DNA of 64,000 bases from Clostridiales bacterium (GTDB lineage: Bacteria; Bacillota; Clostridia; Christensenellales; Pumilibacteraceae): the NCBI GenBank assembly GCA_015055625.1, contig SVHU01000010.1:1-64000 (forward strand). The letters run 5' to 3'. The stretch's first letter is position 1; every line of letters begins with the position of its first letter. This document shows, piece after piece, positions 53,636 to 62,087 of the stretch. The notes below the pieces were generated by a model that saw only the letters and a program-made list of their open reading frames with translations, was not told the DNA's origin and did no database searches. Both the position numbers and the translations under genes were made by a program.

Positions 53636-54940
53636 ATGAACAGAGATTTAGTTTTAGAGAGTTTTATTAAAAATAAAGAGCTTTTAGATAAGCGAAATAG
53701 CGAAGGTATCGAAAAGTATAGAAAGGGTGATTTTACCTTAAAATTCGATAACGTATGCGCCAAAACGGTAACAATTAGACAAAAGAAACATAAATTTTTG
53801 TTTGGTTGTACAGCCTTTATGCTTAACTCTTTTGAAAAGGAAGAGAAAGAACCTATCTTTAAGGAAAAGTTTGCAAACCTTTTCAATCAGGCTGTCGTTC
53901 CTTTTTATTGGAGCGATTTAGAGCCAACGGAAGGAAAGGTGAGATTTAGAAAGGACAGCGAAAATATTTATCGTCGTCCTGCTCCCGATATCGTGCTTGA
54001 ATTTTGTAAAGAATACGGTATTGAACCTAAGGGTCATTGCTTAACCTGGAACGGTTTTGTTCCTGATTGGCTTGCTAAGTATAATCCCGAAGAAAGAAAA
54101 AAGATACTAGAGCGTAGATTTAAGGAAATAGCAGACGAGTACGCTGATAAAATTCCGTCGTTTGACATTGTAAACGAATCCGCAAGCAATTATAACAGAG
54201 GAAGAAAGGTCTTGTTTGAAAACTACGACGAGATAGGTCTTTCTCTTGGCGGTAAATATTTCCCCAACAATATCAAAATACTAAATGAAACAAACGAAGC
54301 TATTTGGCGCGATTATAAAACCGAAGGCAAATATATGGCTTTTAATATGCAACTTAAGGAATTCGTTGCAAAAAATCTTCCTATTGACGAGATTGGACTT
54401 CAGTATCATATCTTTAGAAGAAGCGAAGAAATGGAAAACGATATTGACGTAAGAAAAGCTTTTCTTGATATTCCTTCTATGCTTGAAATTTTGGATATTT
54501 TCGATGCTTACAATTTCCCAATGCATATATCAGAAATTACTATACCAGGTAGCGGACAAAAGGAAGAGAACGAAGAAGTTCAAGCATATCTCGTGGAACA
54601 GCTTTACAAAACCTGGTTTGCAACACGCAACATGAAGAGTATTGTTTGGTGGAATATGGTGGACGGCTACGCTGCATACGCTCCGCTTGGAACAAATGAG
54701 GGAGAAAACAGATGCGGTGGCGGTCTTATGCGTTTTGATATGAGCGAAAAGCCTGCGTATAAAGTTTTGGACAGACTTATAAATAAAGAATGGAAAACTG
54801 AGCTTGAAGTAAAAGTAAGCGACAACGAATATACATTCAGGGGCTTTTATGGCGACTATGAAATTGTTGTAAAGGACGAAAGCGGAGAGCGTGTAATTGA
54901 CGCTAAGCTTTACGAAAATAACGATACCGTGGAGATTTAG
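53636..54940 (+). CDS. GH10 glycoside hydrolase (xylanase-like), copy 2
   Basis: 434 aa, no signal peptide. The catalytic acid/base is E181 in FDIVNESASN and the nucleophile is E300 in MHISEITIPG. It is a paralogue of the previous protein, clearly divergent except for the C-terminal tail. The start at ATG 53636 follows the previous stop by one base (GGAGATTTAGTATG), which also supplies the ribosome site; an upstream open frame from 53591 overlaps the first gene and is not used. Two cytosolic GH10 proteins in one operon suggest processing of different chain ends or side-chain patterns of imported xylan fragments. Confidence 0.88.
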   Translation: MNRDLVLESFIKNKELLDKRNSEGIEKYRKGDFTLKFDNVCAKTVTIRQKKHKFLFGCTAFMLNSFEKEEKEPIFKEKFANLFNQAVVPFYWSDLEPTEGKVRFRKDSENIYRRPAPDIVLEFCKEYGIEPKGHCLTWNGFVPDWLAKYNPEERKKILERRFKEIADEYADKIPSFDIVNESASNYNRGRKVLFENYDEIGLSLGGKYFPNNIKILNETNEAIWRDYKTEGKYMAFNMQLKEFVAKNLPIDEIGLQYHIFRRSEEMENDIDVRKAFLDIPSMLEILDIFDAYNFPMHISEITIPGSGQKEENEEVQAYLVEQLYKTWFATRNMKSIVWWNMVDGYAAYAPLGTNEGENRCGGGLMRFDMSEKPAYKVLDRLINKEWKTELEVKVSDNEYTFRGFYGDYEIVVKDESGERVIDAKLYENNDTVEI

Positions 54941-54941
54941 T

Positions 54942-55655
54942 ATGAAGAGAGTTTTAGTTACGGGATCAACCCAAGGAATAGGCAAAGCAATAGCTAGCGA
55001 GTTTGTAAAAAACGGTTATGAAGTTATTGTTCATTGTAGCAAAGATATCAAAAAAGCCGAATACGTATGCAAGGAAATTGGTGCAAAAAGCGCTGTAACT
55101 TGCGATTTAGCGGATATTAATGAAGTTAATACTTTAGTTGAAAAAACAGGCGAAGTTGATATTTTAATTCTTAACGCTTCAATTCAGTTTAAGGAAAAAT
55201 GGAATGATATAAGCGAAGAGAGTATGGACAAACAATATACCGTAAACGTAAAAAGCACACTTAAGCTTATTCAGTCTTATCTTCCTTTTATGGTGGAAAA
55301 AAAGGTGGGTAGAATTGTTACTATCGGTAGCGTAAACCAATACCGTCAGCATCCCGAACTAATATTTTATTCTGCTACAAAATGCGCAGTTATGAGTATT
55401 ATTAAAAACATAGCAAAACAGGTTGCTCCGTTTGGCGTAACGTTAAACAACGTTTCACCTGGAGCAATTGCAACTCCTAGAAACGAAAGTATTTATAACG
55501 ATGAAGAAAAACGTAAAGCAGTAGAAAGCGTAATACCTATGGGAAGGTTTGGACAACCTTTTGACTGTGTGGGAGCTGTTATGCTTCTTTGTAGCGAGCA
55601 AGGCTGTTATATAACCGGCTCTGATATTGTTATAGACGGCGGTATGAGATTATAA
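54942..55655 (+). CDS. SDR-family NAD(P)-dependent oxidoreductase
   Basis: 237 aa, FabG-like short-chain dehydrogenase. The Rossmann motif is TGSTQGIG (7-14), NAS lies near 78-80, and the catalytic triad is S130, Y143 and K147 in GSVNQY...YSATK. The C-terminal GSDIVIDGGMRL is the usual end. In this operon it would oxidise a sugar to a lactone or interconvert a keto acid. Start ATG 54942 follows the GH10 stop by one base with GGAG as ribosome site, identical in layout to the junction between the two GH10 genes. Substrate not determined. Confidence 0.88.
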   Translation: MKRVLVTGSTQGIGKAIASEFVKNGYEVIVHCSKDIKKAEYVCKEIGAKSAVTCDLADINEVNTLVEKTGEVDILILNASIQFKEKWNDISEESMDKQYTVNVKSTLKLIQSYLPFMVEKKVGRIVTIGSVNQYRQHPELIFYSATKCAVMSIIKNIAKQVAPFGVTLNNVSPGAIATPRNESIYNDEEKRKAVESVIPMGRFGQPFDCVGAVMLLCSEQGCYITGSDIVIDGGMRL

Positions 55656-55730
55656 TTTACCAAAAACTCATATACGTTATCGATTTTTTGTTACAAATTT
55701 GTTTTTTTAGATAATTTTAAGGAGTAAATT

Positions 55731-56639
55731 ATGAATTTTAACGTAAAAGAAGAAATTATAGCTCTTACACCTCAATGGAAGGGAGAAAGATTGCCTGACG
55801 GCAGACCAAAAGTAGACGAAAAATACCTAAAGGCTCTTAAAACTCTTACCTTAGAAGAAGTATGGAAACCAATCTTTGTAAAAGGTTATGAAAGTCAGTT
55901 CGAAGGTCGTTTTCAAACTCTTCACGACGACGGAAGAAAATTAATAGGAAGAGCTGTTACCGCTACTTACTGTCCGTTCCGACCGGATTTAGACGAGGTT
56001 GTAAAAGACACGGGAAGAAGAGAAAACAGAAAGGGTACTTATAATCAATGGGTTATTGATAATCTTTTAGAGTACGACGTTCCCGTTATTGATATGTACG
56101 ACAAAATCTACAAGGGTACTTTTATAGGTGGAAACTTAACTACTGCAATAAAGAACAAAACCAAAAATGAGAACGGCGGAGCTGTTATATGGGGTGGAGT
56201 ACGAGATGTTGAACAAATGAAAAAGATTGATAATATTCAAGCTTATTATCGCGGTATAGATCCCACTCCCATTCGTGATTTTATTATGATAGGTTATAAC
56301 ACTCCCACAAAAATAGGTAACGCTATTTGTATGCCCGGCGACGTTGTTTTTGGCGCAGGCGGTGGAGTTTTGTTTATTCCCGCTCATCTTGTAGAAGAGG
56401 TTGTAGGAGGCGCAGCTAAAACTCAGGTTAAGGACTTGTTTGGTTTTGAAATGATTTCTCTAAACAAATTTACTTCCGCTCAGATTGATAAAAATACCTG
56501 GACAAAAGAAATGCTAGACTTACTTATGGACTTTATAGAAAAGGACGACAGAGCCGAGCAATACCGCGGGCTTGATTGGTCGCTTGAATACGATCTTGCT
56601 ATTAACGGTGATCCTAACGATACGCAGTCGGCTTTGTAG
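55731..56639 (+). CDS. RraA-family protein (HMG/CHA aldolase-like)
   Basis: 302 aa. The core matches the RraA/4-hydroxy-4-methyl-2-oxoglutarate aldolase fold: FIGGNL (131-136), GGAVIWGGVRDVEQM (149-163) with R158-D159 as the metal/substrate pair, and ICMPGDVVFGAGGGVLFIP. It is longer than the usual 160-230 aa because of an N-terminal region of about 60 residues and a C-terminal helix. True RraA modulates RNase E, but that enzyme type and this length do not fit; in this operon it may cleave or decarboxylate a 2-keto-3-deoxy acid. A GGAG ribosome site precedes the ATG. Confidence 0.8.
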   Translation: MNFNVKEEIIALTPQWKGERLPDGRPKVDEKYLKALKTLTLEEVWKPIFVKGYESQFEGRFQTLHDDGRKLIGRAVTATYCPFRPDLDEVVKDTGRRENRKGTYNQWVIDNLLEYDVPVIDMYDKIYKGTFIGGNLTTAIKNKTKNENGGAVIWGGVRDVEQMKKIDNIQAYYRGIDPTPIRDFIMIGYNTPTKIGNAICMPGDVVFGAGGGVLFIPAHLVEEVVGGAAKTQVKDLFGFEMISLNKFTSAQIDKNTWTKEMLDLLMDFIEKDDRAEQYRGLDWSLEYDLAINGDPNDTQSAL

Positions 56640-56729
56640 TGATAAATCTTACCCATTATATTTATTATTCAGTTTAGTATAAAATTTAGTTTTATATAAA
56701 TTTTTAAGTTTATTATAAAGGAGTTAAGT

Positions 56730-57983
56730 ATGGATAAAAATAAACTTATTATTTATCAAATAAACCCTAGAATGTTTACTCATATGGGAAATTTAAGAGA
56801 AGCGAAAAAATTACTTCCCCATATAAAAAGTGTAGGAGCAAACGTTGCTTATCTTTTTGCTATTTGTAAAGAAGACGATTCTAAAGACAGAAAATTTTGG
56901 AGTAAAAGACAAAAAAAGAGTAAGTTAAATAACCCCAAAAATCCATATAGAATTTCAGATTATTTTAGCATAGATGAAGAATTTGGTGGAAATGAACAAT
57001 TAAAAGAATTTATAGACGAAGCTCATAAACTTGGTTTATACGTAATGATGGATCTTGTTTATTTTCACTGCTCCCCAAACGCAAAAATAATCAACGAAGT
57101 TCCTGACAGCGTTGTAAGAAAAGAAAACGGTGAAATTGATTTAGGAGAATGGAATTTTCCTAAATTAAATTATAAAAGCAGAGCTTTAAGAGATTATCTG
57201 ATTAAAAATATGCTTTATTATATACTTGAATACGGAGTAGACGGATACCGTTGTGACGTTGGAGATATTGTTCCTCTTGATTTTTGGCAAGAAGCTGTTT
57301 TTGAAATAAAAAAAATTAAACCTGACGTTATTATGTTAAATGAAGGCAGTAATCCTGATTACGTACAAAGTGGAACTTTTGATTTTAATTATTATTGGAA
57401 ACCCTTCGTTTTAGCAACAAAACCTTATTCACAGTTTTTTAAAACTCATCACTCTAACTTTGAACAAACAACCAAAGAAAAAGGAATATATTTTGTGGAA
57501 AATCACGATTCCGTAACAGATGACGGGCGTGCTGAAACTATTTTTAATTCCCTTTTATGCGATTTGTTTTACGTTTATTTATTTACCGTTAACGGAACTC
57601 CTCTTATATACTGTGGCGAAGAAATAGCGGATAAAAACGAACATAATATGTTCGCTAATAAAGATCATAACAAAGGTTATGGAATAGACTGGTCAAACTC
57701 TCTTTTACCCCATGGAAAACGCAGACTTTCTTTAATAAAAAAACTTTCTTATCTTAGAAAAACGGAAGATTGTCTTGCTTACGGTGATTTTTCTTGGCTA
57801 GACGTTGATGATGAAATTCTAAGCTTCGAAAGAATTTATAAAAACGAAAAAATTACGGTTTTTATTAACTTTTCAACTATTATAAAAAATATAAATAAAT
57901 GTGGCTCTTCTATTTTATCACGTAATTATAAGAACGGAAAATTAAGTAAATACGGATTTATTATATTTAAGGAAATATTATGA
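56730..57983 (+). CDS. GH13 alpha-amylase-family glycosidase
   Basis: 417 aa, no signal peptide. Barrel landmarks: IYQINPRMF (8-16), MMDLVYFHCS (106-115), the nucleophile D176 in YRCDVGD, acid/base E205 in MLNEGSN, and transition-state Asp D260 in FVENHDS. The GH13 B-domain is short and the C-terminal beta domain is minimal, which fits small intracellular maltodextrin or oligosaccharide hydrolases. Coding is very AT-rich compared with GH10 copy 1. It overlaps the next gene by four bases (ATGA). AAGGAG precedes the ATG. Substrate in this xylan-like context is open. Confidence 0.86.
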   Translation: MDKNKLIIYQINPRMFTHMGNLREAKKLLPHIKSVGANVAYLFAICKEDDSKDRKFWSKRQKKSKLNNPKNPYRISDYFSIDEEFGGNEQLKEFIDEAHKLGLYVMMDLVYFHCSPNAKIINEVPDSVVRKENGEIDLGEWNFPKLNYKSRALRDYLIKNMLYYILEYGVDGYRCDVGDIVPLDFWQEAVFEIKKIKPDVIMLNEGSNPDYVQSGTFDFNYYWKPFVLATKPYSQFFKTHHSNFEQTTKEKGIYFVENHDSVTDDGRAETIFNSLLCDLFYVYLFTVNGTPLIYCGEEIADKNEHNMFANKDHNKGYGIDWSNSLLPHGKRRLSLIKKLSYLRKTEDCLAYGDFSWLDVDDEILSFERIYKNEKITVFINFSTIIKNINKCGSSILSRNYKNGKLSKYGFIIFKEIL

Positions 57984-58915
57984 TTTATATTTTATCTTGT
58001 ACCGATATTCAAAACGGCGGTGGAATTTACTCGTTTTCTTTATCTGAAAAAGAAATGAAACAAACCGGATATTTTCCATGCGACAGACCTATGTATTCAA
58101 TTAAGTCCGATACTCGTATTTGTACGCTTTTGCGAGCACCGTTTGAAGAAAATCCTGACAGCGGATACTTTTTTTGCGATGAAAAACTGGAAAATTCCAC
58201 TTTAATAATTTCAACTAAAGGCGTTGTTGCGTGCCATTTAGACGTAATAAAAAACGACGTTTACGCTGTAAATTATCTTAGCGGAAATATTGTTAAAAAC
58301 GGCGATATTATTGCTAAAAGACAAGGAAAAAGCATACACCCAACGCGTCAAAGCGAACCTCATACTCACTTTGTAAAACAAACGCACGACGGATATTTGG
58401 CTGTTTGCGACTTAGGTACGGACACTCTTGCTTTTTATGATAAAAACCTAAATCTTTACAGTGAAGAAAAAGTAAATCCCGGTTATGGAATAAGACATCT
58501 TTCTTTTTCTTTAGATAATAAATTTATCTATTCTATAAACGAACTTATACCATCAGTTAGCGTCTTTTCTTATACTGACGGTAAAGCAAAGCTTTTATCT
58601 ACTTTTAATATAAAAACAACTAACCCAAAAGCAAACGGAGCAGGTATAAGAATTTCTGATGACGGAAAATTATTATACGTTTCTCTTCGTGAAGAAAACG
58701 TTATTTGCGTATTTTCTATCGATAACGAAAAAATTACCTTATTACAAAAAGTAGATTGTAAAGGTAATTCTCCGCGTGATTTTAATATTTTCAATAACTT
58801 GCTTGTTTGCACAAACGAACTTAGTAACTCAGTTACAGTTTTCTCTCTTGATAAAGGTCTTATAAAAGAGTATTTATATTCTTATAATATAAACTCACCA
58901 TTATGTGTATTTTAA
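57980..58915 (+). CDS. Lactonase-family beta-propeller protein
   Basis: 311 aa, cytosolic. Blade repeats such as VFSYTDGKAKLLSTFNI, GAGIRISDDGKLLYVSLREENVICVFSID and GNSPRDFNIFNNLLVCTNELSNSVTVFSLD match the YbhE/6-phosphogluconolactonase seven-bladed propeller. HPTRQSEPHTHF is the conserved metal or substrate loop with histidines. Such enzymes open sugar lactones to aldonates, which fits the SDR and dehydratase of the operon. The ATG overlaps the GH13 stop by four bases, implying coupled translation. It is the last gene of the operon, with a terminator close behind. Confidence 0.85.
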   Translation: MIYILSCTDIQNGGGIYSFSLSEKEMKQTGYFPCDRPMYSIKSDTRICTLLRAPFEENPDSGYFFCDEKLENSTLIISTKGVVACHLDVIKNDVYAVNYLSGNIVKNGDIIAKRQGKSIHPTRQSEPHTHFVKQTHDGYLAVCDLGTDTLAFYDKNLNLYSEEKVNPGYGIRHLSFSLDNKFIYSINELIPSVSVFSYTDGKAKLLSTFNIKTTNPKANGAGIRISDDGKLLYVSLREENVICVFSIDNEKITLLQKVDCKGNSPRDFNIFNNLLVCTNELSNSVTVFSLDKGLIKEYLYSYNINSPLCVF

Positions 58916-58958
58916 TAGAAGTTGAATAAAATTTACTAAAAACTCATATACGTATATA

Positions 58959-58992
58959 AAAAACTCCGACATTTATCGGAGTTTTCATTTTT
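58959..58992 (+). terminator. Terminator of the sugar operon
   Basis: AAAACTCCGA and TCGGAGTTTT pair around CATTTA, with CATTTTT following. Confidence 0.8.
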
Positions 58993-59022
58993 AATATTTA
59001 CTTTTCAATAAATAAACTTCGT

Positions 59023-59048
59023 ACGGGCGATTCATGAATCGCCCCTAC
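59023..59048. repeat. Isolated hairpin module
   Basis: GGGCGATTCATGAATCGCCC followed by CTACAT, one copy of the dispersed family, with the loop GTGA replaced by ATGA. Confidence 0.8.
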
Positions 59049-59080
59049 ATATAATAAATTTTAATATTTTATTCAATCAC

Positions 59081-60469
59081 TTATTTTAACTGTGGTTCTT
59101 CCAACTTAGGAGTTTTTTCTAAGGATTTTTCGATTTCGGCATCGGTAGGAACATAGTCTGTCATAATTCCGTCGTGGAACTTTTCATACGACATCATATC
59201 AAAATATCCGGTTCCCGTAAGACCAAACACGATAGTCTTTTCTTCGCCTGTTTCAATACACTTTTTAGCCTCGTCGATAGCAACCTTTATTGCGTGAGCG
59301 GACTCGGGCGCAGGAAGAATACCTTCTACCCTTGCAAACTCTTCAGCAGCAGCAAAAACTTCAGTTTGTTTAACAGTTCTTGCTTCCATAATACCCTGAT
59401 CATAAAGCTCGGAAAGAGTGGAGCTCATACCGTGATATCTAAGACCTCCTGCGTGCGTTGCTGCGGGCATAAATCCACTACCTAAAGTATACATTTTAGA
59501 AAGAGGACAAACTCTACCAGTATCGCAATAATCGTATACGTATTTACCGCGAGAAAGCGAAGGACAGCTTTCGGGCTCTACGGCAATAAACTGGTACTTA
59601 TTTTCTCCTCTTAGCTGTTCTCCAACAAATGGCGAAATAAGACCGCCAAGGTTAGATCCACCTCCTGCGCATCCTATAATAACGTCAGGCTTAATACCAT
59701 ACTTATCAAGCGCAGTTTTAGTTTCTAATCCTATAACTGTTTGATGAAGAAGAACCTGATTAAGAACGCTACCTAAAACGTATCTATAATCCTCTCTTTC
59801 GCTAGCACACTCAACAGCTTCGCTTATAGCACAACCAAGTGAACCAGTAGTTCCGGGATATTCCTCATTAATTTGTCTACCAATCTTAGTTTCCATAGAA
59901 GGAGAAGGGGTAACAGAAGCGCCGTACGTACGCATAACTTCACGTCTAAAGGGCTTAAGCTCATAAGAAGACTTTACCATATAAACCTTACATTCTAATC
60001 CAAAATAAGAACAAGCCATAGAAAGAGCAGTTCCCCACTGTCCTGCTCCTGTTTCGGTAGTTACTCCCTTAAGTCCTTGCTGTTTAGCATAGTATGCCTG
60101 AGCAATAGAAGAATTAAGCTTGTGAGATCCTGAGGTGTTGTTTCCTTCGAACTTATAATATATTTTTGCAGGAGTTCCCAATTTTTTCTCTAAGCAGTAC
60201 GCTCTTACCAAAGGAGATGGACGGTACATCTTATAAAAATCCAAAATTTCCTGAGGAATAGCTATAAATCTATCAGTTTCGTTAAGTTCTTGCTTTACAA
60301 GCTCTCTACAAAAAACCTCAGAAAGCTCATCTTCAGTTATTGGTTTCATTGTTTTAGGATTAAGAAGAGGCGCGGGCTTTTTCTTCATATCCGCTTTAAC
60401 ATTATACCAATACTTTGGCATCTCGTTTTCTTCAAGATAAATTTTGTAAGGAATTACTTTTTCTTCCAT
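59081..60469 (-). CDS. trpB: Tryptophan synthase beta-like enzyme (TrpB2)
   Basis: 462 aa, the longer TrpB2 form. PLP lysine K117 lies in NNTSGSHKLNSS; the phosphate loop is GCAGGGSNLGG (about 263-273), and GAGQWGTALSMA is conserved. TrpB2 usually works without TrpA, condensing indole and serine to tryptophan. A T-box with a UGG specifier precedes it, so expression rises when tRNA-Trp is uncharged; this supports a real role in tryptophan supply. No other trp genes are in the window, so indole may come from outside. It starts at ATG 60469 with GGAGG. Confidence 0.9.
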   Translation of the reverse strand: MEEKVIPYKIYLEENEMPKYWYNVKADMKKKPAPLLNPKTMKPITEDELSEVFCRELVKQELNETDRFIAIPQEILDFYKMYRPSPLVRAYCLEKKLGTPAKIYYKFEGNNTSGSHKLNSSIAQAYYAKQQGLKGVTTETGAGQWGTALSMACSYFGLECKVYMVKSSYELKPFRREVMRTYGASVTPSPSMETKIGRQINEEYPGTTGSLGCAISEAVECASEREDYRYVLGSVLNQVLLHQTVIGLETKTALDKYGIKPDVIIGCAGGGSNLGGLISPFVGEQLRGENKYQFIAVEPESCPSLSRGKYVYDYCDTGRVCPLSKMYTLGSGFMPAATHAGGLRYHGMSSTLSELYDQGIMEARTVKQTEVFAAAEEFARVEGILPAPESAHAIKVAIDEAKKCIETGEEKTIVFGLTGTGYFDMMSYEKFHDGIMTDYVPTDAEIEKSLEKTPKLEEPQLK

Positions 60470-60529
60470 TTTTATATACCTCCATATATATAAGGTTATT
60501 TCACCTAATTTTTTCTCTATTTAGTATTT

Positions 60530-60813
60530 GCATAAAAAAACCGAGAACGCTTTTTTTACGCTCTCGGGACGATTTCTAACCGCGGTACCACCCGTATTGA
60601 TGCATAACACATCCACTTTTTTACGTACTATCATACGCTCCTGCTTTTTACGAGTTAGGTTCTCGTCGATTGCTACTTGTCTTTTAGACTTTCGTTCGCC
60701 CTCATAAGTCCATTCGCCGAAATCCATCCACAGCGTCGCACCTACCCGCTGTTCTCTGTAAGGACCTTAAAATTACGGTTACTACTCTTAATCAAAGGTT
60801 TATTTATTAACTT
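60530..60813 (-). ncRNA. T-box riboswitch, Trp specifier
   Basis: On the minus strand the leader has AGAGTAGTAACCG, then GGTGCGACGCTG, the specifier loop GAATGGACTT with TGG (Trp) at 60710-60712, and the T-box core GGGTGGTACCGCGG at about 60580-60593. It ends in a terminator hairpin (GAGAGCGT/GCGTTCTC, T7 at 60534-60540). Uncharged tRNA-Trp should pair with the specifier and antiterminator to switch on trpB. The predicted promoter at 60820-60848 sets the start near 60813. Confidence 0.92.
60534..60568 (-). terminator. T-box terminator hairpin
   Basis: CCCGAGAGCG and GCGTTCTCGG (minus strand) with TTTTTTT after it; competes with the antiterminator helix built on the T-box core. Confidence 0.88.
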
Positions 60814-60819
60814 GCGATA

Positions 60820-60848
60820 ATTTTATCACTAATAACCTTTATTGTCAA
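60820..60848 (-). promoter_or_regulatory. Promoter of the T-box-trpB transcript
   Basis: TTGACA at 60843-60848 and TAAAAT at 60820-60825, minus strand, 17-bp spacer. It lies inside the short gap after rsmG. Confidence 0.8.
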
Positions 60849-60919
60849 CCTTTTTTTGAAAATTTAACAAAATTTTATTCTATAATATATCAAAAATATA
60901 ATTACTTTTGCTATATTAT

Positions 60920-61594
60920 TTATACTAAAGGTTTCGTTTTGGGTAAATTCTTTCCTCTTGGATATTTATTAGGGGTTTCCTTTATCTTTTTAATAAATAC
61001 TAACTTTCTTACAATATCGGTTTCGGGAATTTCAATTTCCTTAACCTCTTCTATTTTTCCGCCAAGAATTTCTATCGCTTTTTCACTGTTTTTTAATTCT
61101 TCGTCAATATCTTTAGATTTATACGCAATAAAATATCCGCCCACTTTAACAAACGGTAAACAATACTCACTCAGAGTATTAAGCGAAGCAACGGCGCGGG
61201 ATAAAGCATAGTCATACTTTATGTTTTTATTCAAATCTTCCGCTCTTGAGTGCAGAGTTTTTACTTTATTTAATGAAAGCTGATTTATAACCTCATTTAA
61301 GAATATCAAACGCTTATTCAAGCAGTCGTTTAACGTAAGGGAAATATCCTCTCTTACTATCTTTATGGGAAGAGAGGGAAATCCTGCTCCCGTTCCTATA
61401 TCTATAACGGTAGCATCTTTTTTTATAAACTCTTCACCAATCAAAGAATCAACAAAGTGTTTAGTAAAAACTTCGTCATGTTCTGTAATTGCAGTAAGGT
61501 TCATTTTCTCATTCCATTCTACAAGAAGTGAACAATATTTTTCGAACTGTGTATAAAATTCGCTGTATTTATTTTTTATGTACAAGTTATCCAT
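60920..61594 (-). CDS. rsmG: 16S rRNA (guanine(527)-N7)-methyltransferase RsmG
   Basis: 224 aa. SAM-binding motif I is VIDIGTGAGFPSLP (63-76), preceded by EWNEKMNLTAITEHDEVFTKHFVDSL, the GidB hallmark; the later RAVASL and VGGYFIAYK strands match the family. It methylates G527 of 16S rRNA. In many Firmicutes it lies beside mnmG/mnmE near oriC; here it is close to mnmE but on the opposite strand, with a DnaA-box cluster between. The ATG has no ribosome site and a TATAAT ends six bases before it, implying a leaderless mRNA. Confidence 0.95.
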   Translation of the reverse strand: MDNLYIKNKYSEFYTQFEKYCSLLVEWNEKMNLTAITEHDEVFTKHFVDSLIGEEFIKKDATVIDIGTGAGFPSLPIKIVREDISLTLNDCLNKRLIFLNEVINQLSLNKVKTLHSRAEDLNKNIKYDYALSRAVASLNTLSEYCLPFVKVGGYFIAYKSKDIDEELKNSEKAIEILGGKIEEVKEIEIPETDIVRKLVFIKKIKETPNKYPRGKNLPKTKPLV

Positions 61595-62002
61595 AGTCTT
61601 ATTATAATAAAAAACTCACTTTCTTGTCAATCACTCTTCCATTGTTTTTCACGTTGTTATATTATATAATTTAAATATTAGTTATTATATTGAAGATTAT
61701 CTCGGTGGAAAAGTGGATAATTGTGAAACATGCGATTTTAGGCTGAGAAACATTGAAAAACATCTAAAATAAGCCTAAAATATAGAGATTTTTATCAACA
61801 TTTAAATTGTTGATACGATATTGAAAGTATATGTATAAACGAATGGAGAAGTTAATAAGTTGTGTGGATAAAAAAATTAGAAAATCAATTTATAAAAGAT
61901 AAAAATACTTAAAATAAAGTTATCCACAAAAGTTATCAACACTGTGGATAACTTATATACATATACGTTGAATAATTGTGGAAATCATTATTTGATTAAA
62001 GA
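61587..62002. other. oriC: Candidate replication origin: DnaA-box cluster
   Basis: Perfect DnaA boxes (TTATCCACA or its complement) lie at 61863-61871, 61920-61928 and 61943-61951. One-mismatch copies are TTATCCATA 61587-61595, AGTGGATAA 61712-61720, TTATCAACA 61792-61800 and 61933-61941. The gap is AT-rich, divergently flanked by rsmG (-) and a membrane gene (+), and next to mnmE. The run 61920-61951 holds three boxes in alternating orientation. AT-rich DNA right of it could unwind. dnaA itself is not in the window. Confidence 0.75.
61601..61630 (-). promoter_or_regulatory. Leaderless promoter of rsmG
   Basis: TTGACA at 61625-61630 and TATAAT at 61601-61606, minus strand, 18-bp spacer, with AAGACT before ATG at 61594. 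Confidence 0.7.
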
Positions 62003-62031
62003 TTGACAATAAACGAATAATAATATATACT
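62003..62031 (+). promoter_or_regulatory. Promoter of the DUF975-like gene
   Basis: TTGACA at 62003-62008 and TATACT at 62026-62031, 17-bp spacer, ahead of AAGGAG and the ATG at 62088. Confidence 0.8.
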
Positions 62032-62087
62032 AAATATAGAAAATAAGGACTATAATTTATAAATAAGTAAAGAAAAGGAGTAAAGTA

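Noticed and set aside
55731-56639. RNase E inhibitor RraA as a literal function
   Set aside because: The protein has the RraA fold but is longer and sits in a sugar operon; the metabolic lyase reading fits better.
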